Of a stretch of DNA of 64,000 bases, positions 1 to 12,637 are shown one piece after another. The stretch covers positions 124,001 to 188,000 of the forward strand of contig CP087207.1 of the NCBI GenBank assembly GCA_020912385.1, written 5' to 3'. The position numbers and the translations under genes are program-made. The DNA is from Neofusicoccum parvum. Lineage: Eukaryota; Ascomycota; Dothideomycetes; Botryosphaeriales; Botryosphaeriaceae. Within the stretch, counting starts at the first letter, position 1; every line of letters begins with the position of its first letter. The notes under the pieces are model-generated. The model saw only the letters and a program-made list of their open reading frames with translations, did no database searches and had not been told where the DNA came from.

Positions 1-1180
1 GATTTGGTATTTATTCTGGTCGAGGGAAAGGTCGTATTAAGGCTCGTTTGAGGCACTGAAATGCACGTGCTGGTTTTGCTGTATCTCGAATTGAGGCTAG
101 ATTTGCAGGACTTCGTTGAGCTGGACGCGCTGCAATTGGTAGAACTAAATGTTGGCGGGAAGATGGAATTTTTCGGTGAATGTAATGGCGTGTAATAGCC
201 TCCAGACGAAAGACATGGCGTTGAAGAAGGCCGTGAGGGGGATGCAGGCAAACTCTGATGTGTGGCGGGCGAGTATGAATACATGGGCCCGCTCCATTGT
301 GGTGATGTCTTATTCCAGTCTGAGCAGGTTGTGCTGTATAAAGGCGTTGTGACTGAGATTCGAGTAGTCTCTTCACATGGCGAGCTTCCTTTGCTCAGTG
401 TCGAATGCTGAGGATGGGGAATTGAAAGGCCTCGGGCTTCGACAGTACCACAGGCCTTAGGTACTCGATTGCTGCATTGGTCTAAGATTGTTCCAGCCAA
501 GAGTGAGGTGGCTATTGGTTGATTCTGTAGATATTGCACGAGCTGGTAAGGCACTGGCATATACGTCCTGTAAGGCGTGGCGGACGTGTCAACGCTGTGG
601 ACAAGGATCGACCGTGGCACCGAAGTAAGCGTTAGATCGTGGAAATCAACACTACATTCACTTTTCGTGTCTCCCTCTTCCCATGTTGCGGCTTGTATCC
701 TGTCAAAGGCATAGTATTCCGTTCCGCTTGTACTGGATTAATTAGCACACAGAGATGTTAAAGATTTGACCTTGCTTACAGAGTCACGCCATGCCAGTCC
801 CAGACATACAGGACCCCTGCATCAGTAGCTTGAGGTTCTTCAGTCGTAGTGAATGTGGAAGCCCTTGTTGTCGTCCCGTGATGCGTGTGTCCACGGGCAT
901 CGACGATCGTTGAGATCACGACGGTTTCCGTGACGGTTATATAGGTGGTTGAATCCGCAGGGAAGGTGAGAAGCGAAGGGGAAACTGCTTCCAAAACACA
1001 GCCGGAACACCTTAGTGTATTTGTGATGACGGTGTCGTAGATTTCTAAGCATTGATTGGAATTCGCGGAAGTCGAAGCTGGGCCCGCTGAAGTTGACACG
1101 GCTCGTACAGAGAACGACCGCTCTCCGATGATACTTACTAACATCATGTACAGGATGAGTGCAAGAAAAGAGGAAGACAT
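1..1180 (-). CDS. Ser/Thr-rich secreted protein, 5' part only (runs off left edge)
   Basis: Partial gene read right to left. Exon 1 is 1180-780, the intron is 779-733 (GTAAGC donor, GCTAAT branch site, CAG acceptor), and exon 2 is 732 to beyond base 1 with no stop in frame, so about 378 residues are visible. The ATG at 1180 opens a hydrophobic signal peptide (about residues 1-20). The next part has spaced Cys residues and a TVTETVV stretch typical of fungal cell-surface proteins. After the splice there is a VDFHDLTLTS/PVPYQLV-type region, then a long tail rich in Ser, Thr and Pro with many potential O-glycosylation sites. I know the style (secreted or GPI-anchored wall proteins) but not the exact family. 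The C-terminus, and so any GPI signal, lies outside the window. Seen: the open frame and the splice signals. Inferred: secretion and wall location. Confidence 0.7.
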
Positions 1181-2300
1181 CACAGCGCTGCTTGGAACGT
1201 GTGGTCAATAAAGACAGGTCGAGTCAAAGGGATGGACAGTGACTTATGCGAGTTCCAGTCTTGTAGAGCAATGTCCAAATAGGGTCCGTTGGTGCCCGAG
1301 CCACTGCAGCTCATGGTAGATCCACAGCTGAGAATCGCATAGTAGCACAAAAAGACCCAAAATATGAGACCTGGCGCTTGCGGGCGGTACAGTACACCAC
1401 CTCATTTCGCAGGGACAGAATCCAAGATGACCGGCTTTAGCACACGGCTGTGTCCTACCCGAAGTATTTTCATCTGTTTAAAGTAGAATGAAAACAGTGA
1501 TGGGTGCATCTTACCTTCCTTATTCAACAAACATTACTTCTGTGTCAAACCTGAAACAGCCATGCCTATCGAATCCCGGGCTTTCGAGACGGGAACATGC
1601 AGACAGTTCTGGAGTGGTATGTTGTGTCTTCCCATCTCGCGGGACTGATGGTCTGGCCATCACACATTGGAACTATAGTCACCCCGAGTATTGACGGATG
1701 TGTGACACTATGCAGGTAAGAAGTACCTGAAAGGTGCCACAGGCATCTGAGAAAGAGAGCTTTGTTTCCTTGCACATATACACAATGTAAGGCGTCAGGC
1801 AAACAACCAAAAGGCGGTGTCTGATCCAGTGTGTGTCTATAATGGCTGCTTGTATAAGTGGAACGGTCGTCACTTTAGCTTTGCTGCATTTGGTGTGTAC
1901 TGCAGCCTCAAGACCCACAGGTCTGAAAAGCAGGTCTTTGCTGAAGACTACCCTGGATTGGCCTAGTCAATTTCAAAATGCTCCTTCAAGTGGATTAAGT
2001 CATTGCGCTTGGAGGAGATGGTCTTCTACTTGGACAGTGCACGCCACAGCATTGCGCGGCCACGTGCCCGCTACTGGTAAAAGATACGTGTGGTCTGCTG
2101 ATAATCATTTGCTCTTCTACCAGTCAATCAAGTTGGCTCTGAACCGCGAGCGTCTAAATAAATAGTTTTATATAGGATATCATTGCATCGTCATAAAATC
2201 TCCAAGTCTCTCAATCTTAACCGCTTAACCGCACGGAAAATAACCAGCGACGCCAGAACACCTTGCTGAGAAAACGACGACACGCATCACCGCACCATCA
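1181..2300. other. Intergenic spacer, no supportable gene
   Basis: This contains the promoter of the secreted-protein gene and the 3' side of the metalloreductase gene. Open frames are short and do not look like protein. Composition is AT-richer than the flanking reductase gene. Confidence 0.6.
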
Positions 2301-4944
2301 TCACCACCCAAACGTCTCCATGTGCAGCACCACCCTTTCCATCTCCCCGCTCGCCACCCTCGCCTGCATCCCGGCCACCGCATTCCCCAGCTCGATCTTC
2401 AGCCCCTCGGGCCCGCAGCCCATGACGAACGCGCGCCCGCCCCTCAGCGACGTGATCAGCTGCGGCAGCAGCTCCCGCACCACGGGCCGCTCGTACTTGA
2501 CGTTGAGCGAGCTGGCGTTGATGCTCCTCTGGCCCTCCTGCAAGCTGCGATGCCTGCAGCACTGGCACGCCCCGAACAACGCACGGGAGGCGGCGCGCGC
2601 GAGCATCGTCTGCGGCTGCGGCTGCTGAGGTGGTGGCGGCGGAGGCGGAGGCGAGCCGACCAGGCCGCACTGGCTGTACAGCGACGAGCACGCCGACGGC
2701 TGCCAGCCGTCGTCGCTGATGCGGATGATCTCGGCCGACGACCAGCGGCTGCGGTCGACCTGGGCGCGGGCGGCGGGCGTGAAGACGTAGTCGCGGTAGT
2801 AGGGCGGCGCCGGCGCGGGCGTCTCGCACAGCCGCCTGGCCTCCACCGCCGACGACGCGTCGATGCCCAAGCCCTCGGCCTGCGAGGTCCGGGTCGCCTG
2901 CGCCGGTCTCGCGACTGGGGGTTGCTGCTGCGGCGGCGGCGCGATGCTGGCCTGGCTCGCCATCGGGGTGGCCGCCGGCGTCTCCCGCTTGCCCGTCACG
3001 TACACGTCGACCACGATGCGGCCGGGCACGACGCCGCTCCTCGCGCCACTTGCTCCCTTCCACGCCCGCGCCCGGCTGGCGCCCTCGTTCGCGTTGCTGA
3101 CCGCCAGCTCGAGCTCGCGCCGCACCCAGCTGACCCAGGCCTCGTCGCGCACGGTCCAGACGAGGCGGATGTCGCGGACGGCGCAGTGGTCGGGGTTGGC
3201 CGGCGGCAGGAGCGCGGCGTCGCGCATGCGGGCGGCGAGGTCGAGGGCGTGCGGGAGCGCGGCGGTGATGCCGGTGCCGGCCGCGACGAGGACGACGGTG
3301 TCGAAGGTGCGGTGGAGGGGCCCGGTGTACGTGCCGTAGGTGCCGTCGACGATGGTGCGGATGGGGGCGTGCGGTGTGGAGGAGAGGGGGTGGTGGGGTC
3401 TTTGGGCTTCGAGGTCGGAGAGGGCGGAGAGCTGCTGCTGTTGCTTCTCCATGAGAAGGGGCACGTTGGAGGTGGATGAGAGGGTGGAGATTGGAGGGGA
3501 GCTGACTGGTGAGGGTGGCTGGTGCAGGGCAGCACTCTGGGCGAGAGAGCGCGTGAAGCCGGCGTGGGCACGGATGAGGAAGACGAGCTGGTTGGGCTCA
3601 TTGGGGGATGTTGAGGGAATGGATGCGACGGTGAAGGGGTGGTTGCCAAAGACGGCGATCCGGGGCATGCGGATGTAGCTGTGGCGGCCAGGCTTCCAGC
3701 GCATGCTGGCCGGCACGTCAACGGTGACCTTGGTAATGTTTCCCGGAAGCTGCTCGAACTTGGTCGGGAAGCCTCCGAGAGCGCCTTCCCACCCGCACTT
3801 GCATAGCGGGTTGCCTCGGAGGAAGGATCTATTCCGGTGGACGATGCGGAGGAGATTGGACAGGACGAAGATGCCGACGGTCGAGTAGATGTAGATGGGC
3901 TACGGTGGTTGTCAGCACCATTTCCGGTGCGGAAGGGAGAGACAAGACTCACCGATGCGTATTCACCCTTGATATGCCACCAGAGAACACCGAAAAACGC
4001 CATGCCCAGAATGATGTGGGTGAAGGCGAAGAACTCGTAGAAACGGCGCCTTACCCACGGCACAGACAGGATCATCATTACGAGAAAGATAAAGTAGAGG
4101 ATCACCCCCGACAGCTACGGCGTGTCAGCCAGGTCTGTGGAAGGGTCGAGTCAGGGAGTGAACCTACCTCGCGCTTGTGGGCGATGAAAAGCTGTGCCAT
4201 GTAATCGCCCCCACCGTCTTTGATCGGAGCAACAATGTGCGGAACCTGTCCGACTTGGTCAGCGGCCTTGATTGACAGCGTCGCGGCACTCTGAGGTCTT
4301 ACCGTGTGGATGGTAGCTAGAGCGAAGACAACGCCACCAACGTATCTGTGGAAAATGTTAAGCTCCGCGTAGGAGGCTCCGGTCACCCAGGTGACGAAAT
4401 TGACCTTGCCCGCCAGCGCAGCCAGCAATGGCATGAGGGCCGAAATGCACATGGCACAACGGACCGACAGAGGCGGAGATCCGTAGCGGAACCGAGAGCG
4501 TAGATATGGCATCTCAGGGAACACCAGACAGGTGAAGAAGATGGTTGATAGCGCCAGGAGGGCGGTGAGGCCCCAGGACGGCATTCCGAGCTTTGCCATC
4601 CGCCCGCTGAAGCGCCGGTATGCTATTGAGCGGTACCTTGCGGCAAGCTTATGCGTCCATCGTGCGCGGGGCGTCGTGCCAAGTGCTCTTGGCCGAGCAA
4701 GGTAGTCGGCAAGCACATGGATGCAGTGTGCTGCGGCGAATATGGCGAGCCAGGACACATAGTAGCAGAGCGTCCAGTACGAGTAGTCGATTTGGCTCAT
4801 CAGAGGTATTTCCCGTTCGGATGCGTTCCAGCCGGCGGCGAAGGCCTCGCATGATTTGTTCATGCAATTCGAGTTCGTGATGGGCAGGTCTGAGTATGGC
4901 ACTCCACTTGGGAGAGGGTCATTGGGCCAGCGGTTGGGGGCCAT
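2301..4944 (-). CDS. Ferric/metalloreductase (FRE/NOX superfamily), plasma membrane
   Basis: Three exons: 4944-4168, 4114-3953 and 3899-2301, giving 845 residues; both introns are GT-AG. It should move electrons from NADPH through FAD and two haems across a membrane to reduce Fe(III) or Cu(II). Visible features: an N-terminal hydrophobic helix near residues 57-80, then the ferric reductase membrane domain with bis-histidine pairs H199/H213 and H292/H306, each 14 apart. The FAD-binding HPFTVAS lies near residue 400, the NADPH-binding GTGIT near 521 and the C-terminal MGCGPEG near 815. Two low-complexity insertions (Pro/Ser/Gln rich) interrupt the cytosolic half. One lies inside the FAD domain at about 434-492, the other between the nucleotide motifs and contains a run of eight prolines. 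I cannot separate an iron from a copper reductase, and I saw no clear iron-responsive GATA site upstream. Confidence 0.9.
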
Positions 4945-6322
4945 GGCGGGTATCTAGAAATTAGAAGGACAAGCGGCCTGGATTCTCGGAGACACTGGTG
5001 ATTGTTAATGCAAACGGCGAAGTGATAGATATACGATCATCTACTGCGCCTACTCCTCCACCCTACGCTAAAATGCCGAGTGACAATCCCGTCGGATAGA
5101 AAACTGCCGAATGCCTGCGATCGCATCTTCTTTGCCCCTATGCATCGGCAAGCGATTACTGATGCGGTTTCACCTGGTTTGTCGAGGTTGGCCTGGTACA
5201 TCCCCTCCTACCCGCAGTTTTACCTTTAGCTGACCACGTCCGAAGACCCACTACGAAGCCGTGATCCCTATCTCTGCTCGTAATGCCTCCGCCGTAGTGG
5301 CCTCAGCGTCACGGCAGTTGATGGCAAAGAAGGAATAGACTCTCAGACGAAAAATCAATTATCGAAAATGTACGGAAGCTGACGTCCCGGGCCTTGCAGG
5401 TCTTGCCTTGGGTAGGATAGGGCAAACCGTTCCTTCGATCCCGACCTTGGCCTAGCGCTCGCATCTCAGGCCTAGCTCCTGGGCTTAGCACACGCTGCGC
5501 CCGACCGGCACTGAAGGATCCCGAGAAGGTTTGCACATGGCCGTTGGCGAACCCGCTGTCTTCCCTGCGGATTGCGACGACGAGAACGGTGCGGTGGTAC
5601 GTGGTACACGAGCGTAGAAAGTCAAGAGCAGCCGCAATAACTTACTCCGGCGCGCTGAGCTAATTTTGGAAGGGCTCTGAATAAAGTTGCGGACAACGGT
5701 TGGGTCCGGAGCCAGGGGACCGTTGTTGCCTTAAATTGGAAACCGATTGTCCAGAACAGGTCGGAATGTCGACATCGCTGCCGAATCCATGTTAGCTTTG
5801 CCGTCGTGCTCTGCGGCCCTGCTCTTGCGTCATTGACAACACGCTGCACAACCCAGCGTTGACCACCAACATGAGGGAACAGCACCGCAAGATTCCGCCG
5901 CGCTGCTCGGTCAAAAGAAATATGCGAACCAGAAAAGGTACAAACTATGGAACAACCGGACAGGTGGGCAGACGCGCGGACAAGCAGGAAAACAAACAAG
6001 TAAACATACTTAGTAGCTTTAGAGTTCCACGGTAGGGCTGTGCTGCCCTTCTTTTCCGAGAATATCGGACTGCCAACCAGTCACGACCCGAACCCGTCCC
6101 TGGTCAGAGCTACAATGTTGAGCGTGTTGGTTAGAGTTGCGGCTAAGTTTGTCCCCATATGGATGGGTCAGCCCAATGTATATTAAACGATGATTCAGGT
6201 CACCACAGCCTTATCGTCCCGATTGCATGAATTTTTCTTATTTGGTGCGCGCTCTCGGTATGCTGCAAAGCTTCTAGGCCTCCCCGGCCCGCCCGGTTCG
6301 TTCAGACTTCCGTATTCCAAAA
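4945..6322. other. Intergenic spacer, no supportable gene
   Basis: The metalloreductase promoter lies at the left and the 3' side of the methylcitrate dehydratase gene at the right. Reading frames at 5309-5536 and 5622-5999 (minus) have no recognisable features. Confidence 0.6.
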
Positions 6323-8137
6323 TTAGTTCTTGACATAGAGGTCAACATACTTATCAACATCCATCTGCTCCAACTTGCTCTGGTCCTTGCCAAGCTCCAC
6401 CAGCTCGTTAACCTTCTGTTCCGAGTAGTGCGGGGCGAGATGCGCTTGGTATTTGGCCAGAATGTGAGGCTTGGCCTCCTCTCTCCGCAGCTTGTGGCCC
6501 AGAGGAGCCTCGACAACCTCCTCCTCAAGCGTGGTTCCATCGCGGAGGCGGACCGTCAGGGCGTTGGAGATGGTGCGCTTCTCGGGGTCGTGGTAGTCCT
6601 TGGTGAACTGCGGATCCTCGACGCAGCTGATGCGCTTGCGGAGCGACTCGACAAGCTGAGAGGTGGCGGCCTCACCGCCGTCCGTGTAGTCGCTAGCCTC
6701 GAGGCGGTTGAAAACGAACATAGTTGCCACCATGTACTGTCACATCCGTGAGCGTCGATCGCAATAGCACACATGTCGGGAGTCACATACCTGAACACAG
6801 TGGTCACGATCGGCAAAGTTGTCCATGGGCTTCAGCTGCTTATCGATGATACGAATGCATGCCTCATGGGTCCTGTTGGTCACAGACTCGATGTCTTCGG
6901 CGGTCTTGCCCATGGCCTTCAGCTTCTTGTTCAGGCGCTGAGCGGCCTCAATGGCCGTCTGGGAGTGGAATTCGGCTGTTCGAATGAGCACGGCATCTGC
7001 GTTACTTTCTGTACGAGTAGCTTACCAGGGTAGGAAACCTTGAACAGGACGTTTTCCATGATGTAGCTTCCATAGGGTCTCTGGAATTGGAACTTCTTGC
7101 CGCCGAAGTTGACGTCGTAGAAGCCCCAGGTCGGGGCCGAGAGCACCGTGGGCATTCCTCCCTCGCCCTTCATGACCTTCAGGACAAGGTTTACGGCCCT
7201 CTCGCAGGCATCACCGGCAGCCCATGACTTGCGGGACATGGTGTTGGGTGAGTGGCGGTATGTGCGCATGGACTGGCCATCGACCCAGGCCTGGGTGATG
7301 GCATCCCGGGTCTGTGCCTCGCTAAGGCCGAGCATTTTGGACACAACGGCAGCGGAGGCAAGCTTGACGAGCACGACGTGATCCAAGCCGACCTTGTTGA
7401 ACGAGTTCTCGAGAGCCATCACACCCTGGATTTCGTGGGCCTTGATCATAGCCTCCAAGACGTCCTTGACCTTCAGGACCTTGCCGTTGCCCAAGTTTCC
7501 GCCAGCGCGATTCGTGCGCGAAATCCAATCGGCAACGGCGAGAATGGCGCCCAGGTTGTCCGAGGGATGGCCCCATTCGGCAGCAAGCCAGCAGTCATTA
7601 AAGTCCAGCCACCGAATCATGGCACCAATGTTAAAGGCACCGCGGACCGGGTCGAGCTGGTAGGGAGTACCGGGCACGCGGGTGCCATTAGGCACGGTGG
7701 TGCCCTCGACGACAGGGCCGAGCAGCTTGGTGCACTGCGGGAACTCGAGGGCTTTCAGACCGCAGCCCAGGGTGTCGAGGAAGACCCAACGAGCGGTGTC
7801 GAACTGCGGGTGGCATTGGTCAGAGATACGTGCTGGCAGGCTTCAGCCAGGATGTGCTTACGGCGAGGTCCGAGTCAATTTTAACGTTGTGCACGTAGCT
7901 CGCAATGTCGACAACCTCGGGGTCGAACTCGTTCTTGCCGGCCGGCACGGCGGCGGCATTGGCGCTGAGAGTCGGCATGCTCGTCGAAAAGGAGGCGCTC
8001 GCGATGCGAGAGACGACCGAGGGACGGGCTGCTTGGACGGCGATGGGGCGGAAGGCTCTGACAGAGCTTGCGAGAGCTGGACGAGGGCGAAGGGTGCGAG
8101 CGGCTTGGCGGCACAGGCTGCTGGTGAGGGCCGACAT
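6323..8137 (-). CDS. prpD: 2-methylcitrate dehydratase, mitochondrial (MmgE/PrpD family)
   Basis: Four exons: 8137-7862, 7803-7026, 6975-6791 and 6736-6323, giving 550 residues, close to the usual size for fungal PrpD. It dehydrates 2-methylcitrate in the methylcitrate cycle that clears propionyl-CoA. The first 50 or so residues are rich in Arg, Ser and Ala with few acids, a mitochondrial presequence, followed by an [14 protein letters not shown] start of the enzyme. The core carries [20 protein letters not shown] and, near 400, the [10 protein letters not shown] segment typical of the family. For intron 2 I took the acceptor at 6976. The earlier in-frame CAG at 6997 would add seven residues in front of AEFHSQ, which does not fit the family. 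Its neighbour across a 1.9-kb divergent region is a Zn2Cys6 regulator. Confidence 0.93.
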
Positions 8138-10030
8138 GACGAATCAGCACGACTTCCAATTGACCGGAGGAGCAATTGCGGAAGCGCGACGAACAGGAGG
8201 TGTTGCGGCAGGAAGGCGCGGAGGCGTCGGGGGAGGGCTGGAGTTTGGCGTCTCGCTTTGCTCACAGCTGTCGCGTCGGCCAGCGTCGGCCTGGCAGCTG
8301 GCGGGGTTCTGTGGTTCCTCGGCTGAGTTACTCCAGATCGCCTGGCCCGAGCTCGGCGCGCACCTGGGGAATCAGAGAGCGAGGTCGGCCGGCGAGCATG
8401 TCAGATAAATCCTGCGCGGCCGCAGCAGGCGTGGCGGCGTGAAGGCGAGTCCCATGCCGGCCCGGCTGTTTGCGTGGTGCTCGTCCGCGGCTGGCGGGTC
8501 GCCGGGGGACCGCGCTGCCGCCAGCCGGCCACGACTTGTGCCTGCCCCGGGATGCCTGAGACTGCTGCGTGCTTACCTCGGCCGGACCGCGCCTTCCGCC
8601 CAGAATATGGGGAACCGGCTGGGCAGGCTGTGGAGATGGCACGGGGAACGTTCGGCCTCTTATCAGATCATCTCCGCCCTCCACCTCGCTCACCCTTCAC
8701 CAGTGCTCAGCCTCCGACGTGTCCTGCGTCTGCCGCGCCACTTCCCCAAGCGCCCCGGCGCGCCCGTCCTGCTCCCAGCCCAACGCCGTGGGAACCGCTT
8801 CAGGGGCCGGGGCCGGAGCCCAAGGAGCCGCCTCGCTCGTGCCTCGTCCACGCGACAGCCGCCCCTCACCGTAGCATGATGTCGCGGGCCCTCTGCCGGT
8901 CATGGGATTGCCCACGGATATGTACCAGCGAGACAATACGGAGGCGAATCTCACCGTATGCCGGATCTAGACGAGTCCTGCGCCGCGCAGGAGCCCTCCA
9001 CGGACATTGGTCGGCGGTTCTCCCGCATCCGCCGCTTCCTCTCGCCTCGCCCTGGAGATAAACCGCAGAGGTAGGGCTGTATCTGCACGTGGTTGCACAA
9101 GCTTTTGCTGGCCCTGCAGCGGGAGAGCACGAGCAGCAGAGGGTTCCCAGTCGGTCAAGCCGACGGGACGATTGATAGCGGCGGGCAGAGTGATTGCTGG
9201 CCTTGGAGCGCGGGACGCCCATCCGCTCCACCAGGTCGCCGCGCAGGGGCCGGGCGCGCGCGGGCTGGCAGAGCATCACCAGTCGCTGAGTGGTCTGCTG
9301 CCAATATTCTCGAAGCTTTTTTTTCACCGCCATGCTATCCCACCACGATGGTCGCCACGCGTGTGACTGGAAGCCGGCCCGTTCTCGACCGGCCGAGCCA
9401 GGACACACGCCGTCAGCATCGTCTTGCATGCACGGCGGGAACCCCACATGCGCGCGGTCCATGACAGAGCCAGCTCCGAAACTTTTTTTCTGCGGCGAGG
9501 CGAGCGGCTGCAGGCGAGCACACGCCCGCCGGCGCCGTGAAGGCCCACGCAGCGACTCGGGCGCTGGGCCGCGCGCCGCGGGCGGGGAGCAGCAGCGGCG
9601 GCGGCAGCAGCAGCAGCAGCACCGCAGCGGCCGAGAGATAGCGGCGAGGCTCGGGCAGTGCACGGCGCCGACGGCGCTGCGCTGGGTGTTGGAGGGCTGT
9701 CGGCATTGATATCATGGTGGAGCAGGGCGGGCAGGCGCCGGGGCGACTCTGGGTCGCGGGCAGGCCACCAATGAGGGCGCGTGCGAGTCTGGACCCAGAT
9801 AACGTGAAGGGCGATCCCGGGGCCTAGCTCCCGGACGGGCCTAGCGGATGATGCCTCCGCGCTGGACTTCAAGCTGGCGGTTTATCGCCAGCTGCGACAC
9901 CTCAACTCCAACGCCGATGCCTTGCGCGACTCCGCCCAGCACTGCAGTCACCAGGCACGCCCCGAGCCTCCTGCTGCACCCTCGCTCCATCCGCAGATAA
10001 CAGCCCGGGACCGGCGGAGCCGCAAGCTAT
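8138..10030. promoter_or_regulatory. Divergent intergenic region between prpD and a Zn2Cys6 regulator
   Basis: 1.9 kb separate two start codons facing away from each other, so it must hold both promoters. It is GC-rich, which makes many long but meaningless open frames. There is a short CAG repeat near 9605-9621. I see no individual operator that I can name. Confidence 0.5.
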
Positions 10031-12637
10031 ATGGCAGAAGCGATCACCATCCCTTCCCCGTCCGTGTTCCTCAGCTCCCCAGTGGAGGCCGCGCCGCAAC
10101 ACCCGCCGTCCACGACCGCCCACAGCCAGCCGCCCGGCAAGCGCCGCCCCTCGAGCACGCCCAAGGCGAGCAGGGCAGACGGCGACGCCTGCCAGAACAC
10201 CACCGCCAACCCCGCCAACGGCGTCACCAAGCGCAAGCAGTCGAAGAGCAGGAATGGTATGCGCCGCCCGCTTATCTCGCCCCGCGATAAGCTTCGGCCC
10301 ATCGAGCCGAGCATGAGCCCGCGAGCGACGAGACCACAGCGCTGACCAGCACCGCAGGCTGCATCACCTGCAAGGCCAAACGGCTGAAGTGCGACGAAAC
10401 AAAGCCCACCTGCCAGCAGTGCGCCCGCCGCAGCGTGACCTGCGGCGGCTACAAGAAGGACTTCAAATGGCGGCCCTTCGAGGAGGCCAGCTTCACCGGC
10501 AGCAAGCCGCAGCCGGCGAAGCCTCGCAAAGGTGCCGTGGCGACGATGCGCACTGCGACGAAACGGAACAGCTTGCTAACGTCGCGCAGGAACCCCCCCG
10601 CCCGCTGAGCAGGCCAGGCCTGCGCCAGCGAACCGCACCCCGCCAACCCAAGAGCGTCCGCCGCCAGCACCAGCACTTACCACCAGCGATGCGCCCTTTG
10701 CCGCCTCGTTCGCACCGGCGTCCCAGCCGCAGTCCGCGCCGCTCCCTCCCTCCTTCATGGACGTGCCGCTGCCCCACCCGGGCGCCTTCTTCCCGCCGCC
10801 GCCGCCGTCGCCGTTCATGCTCCCCCCGGACGGCATGCCCATGCCTGATCCATTCGAGCAGAATGGATCAACCGCAAGCACAACGAGTATGTTCAACGAT
10901 GCAGAAACCGTAGATACGATGCAGTCGGCAACTACGGATCCATCAAGTCTGTCATCAGGACAGTCTCCACGGCTTGTGGACCTACTCTTACCGGGGACAG
11001 ATATGAACGCGCCCTCTCCCGAGTACCTCAGCTGGCGGGCACAGTACCCCGACTCGCTCTACCAGCCAACCGGCTTCGAGCCGCCCGCTCTCGATCCCAT
11101 GGACGAAGACGACGTCGAGGACATTGCGCGTCAGCCCATAGTCAACCCGGACCATGAAGCTTGGGTCATGCGTCTGCCGTCGCCCATTCCATCGGACTCA
11201 TCCAGCTCATCAGGAGGCGCAACACCTCGGTCGGACCCGTTCAACATGCTGCTCCGTGAGCCACGATTAGCATTGGACAGCCCCGAGCTCATGACGTGGC
11301 GCTTCGATCAGCAAACCTGCGGTATCCTCTCGGTAAAGGACGGCCCGACAGAGAACCCCTGGCGGACTCTGATATGGCCTCTGGCCAAAGACTCTCCAGC
11401 GCTGTATCACGCCATTGCGTCCATGACCAACTTCCACACGTCCAAGCACGAGCCGCAGCTGAGAGTCCAGGGCATTGAGCACATGCGCACCAGCATCGAA
11501 GCTCTTGCCACCGGCATCCAGAACATGCGTGTGGACACGGCCATTGCAACGACCCTTGCTCTTGCATTCTCGGAAACCTGGGATCAGCACACGTCGACTG
11601 GCATAGACCACATCAAGGGCGCCAAGATCCTCGTCCATCAGGCTCTAATCAGGCATCAGCGGTCGCCCGTGCAAGGAGATGAACTTGCCAGGCTGAAGTT
11701 TCTGTGTCACACCTGGGTCTACATGGATGTCATCGCCCGTCTGACCTCGGTAGATGATGACGAGTCGAATGACTTCGATGCTGTTACGTCCATGTTTGCA
11801 GGCCCGTTCGAGTATGAGGCACAGCTGGATCCTCTGATGGGATGTGCGAGCACGCTTTTCCCCATCATTGGGTACGTCGCCAACCTTGTCCGCCGTGTCC
11901 GCCGGAGCGAAAGCAACTCACCGGCGGTCATCTCGCAGGCGATGGAGCTCAAGACGCAGCTGGAGGACTGGGTGCCGCAGGCTTTCTTTGAGGTGCCGGA
12001 GGACCCGACCTCACAGATTCAGCACAGCCTCCAGACTGCCGAGGCGTACAGATGGGCAACATTGCTGTACCTGCATCAGGCAGTGCCAGAAATCCCGTCT
12101 CTTTCTTCGGCCGAGCTCGCCAAGAAAGTCCTCATCTACCTCGCCACTGTTCCACTGACCTCTCGCGCTGTGATCGTCCACATCTACCCGCTGATGGCTG
12201 CGGGCTGTGAGGCTGCTACAGACGAAGATCGGCAGTGGGTTCGTCAGCGGTGGGAGTCGATGAGCTCGCGTATGGTCATTGGCATCATCGACCGTTGCCT
12301 GGACATCACAAAGGAAGTCTGGGCGCGGCGAGATGTTTACGCCGCCCGAGTTCGACCCAAGGCCAAGGTTGCAACGAAGAGCAGCAATCCGCACAAGCGC
12401 GGTGCGAGCCCCAACGAAGAGATGTCGGACGAGCCGGTGCGATGGAACGAGAATTTTGTGGGTGCCAACAAGAGACGCGCGACCATTGGGCCGTTCGACA
12501 TACCGCGGCCTTCTAGCGTGCGAGAGCAAAGACGTAGTTCGACCGATTTCGGTACTGGCATTGTCGATCGGGAGTTCACGGTAAGAGGACGACTGCACTG
12601 GCTCAGCGTCATGAAGGACTGGGGCTGGGAAGGTTAG
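10031..12637 (+). CDS. Zn(II)2Cys6 transcription factor, Fungal_trans_2 type
   Basis: Exons 10031-10256, 10358-10531 and 10590-12637 give 815 residues. The zinc cluster is at the start of exon 2: C77, C80, C87, C94, C97 and C104 (C-x2-C-x6-C-x6-C-x2-C-x6-C), followed by a basic GGYKKDFKWR linker. A Pro-rich stretch follows at about 125-200. The helical effector region has the NPWRTLIWPLAKDSPALYHA motif, then TTLALAFSETW and DHIKGAKILVHQAL, as in the PF11951-type regulators. The C-terminus ends in WLSVMKDWGW. It should bind CGG-type sites in the nucleus; the target is unknown. It diverges from prpD, so control of propionate catabolism is a reasonable but untested guess. Confidence 0.88.

Noticed and set aside
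2322..3479. 385-codon frame on the plus strand
   Set aside because: Shadow of the metalloreductase exon in GC-rich DNA; Arg/Gly/Val-rich with no motif.
6976..6996. Earlier acceptor at 6997 for prpD intron 2
   Set aside because: It keeps the frame but inserts seven residues in front of the conserved AEFHSQTA segment; the later acceptor gives the usual family sequence.
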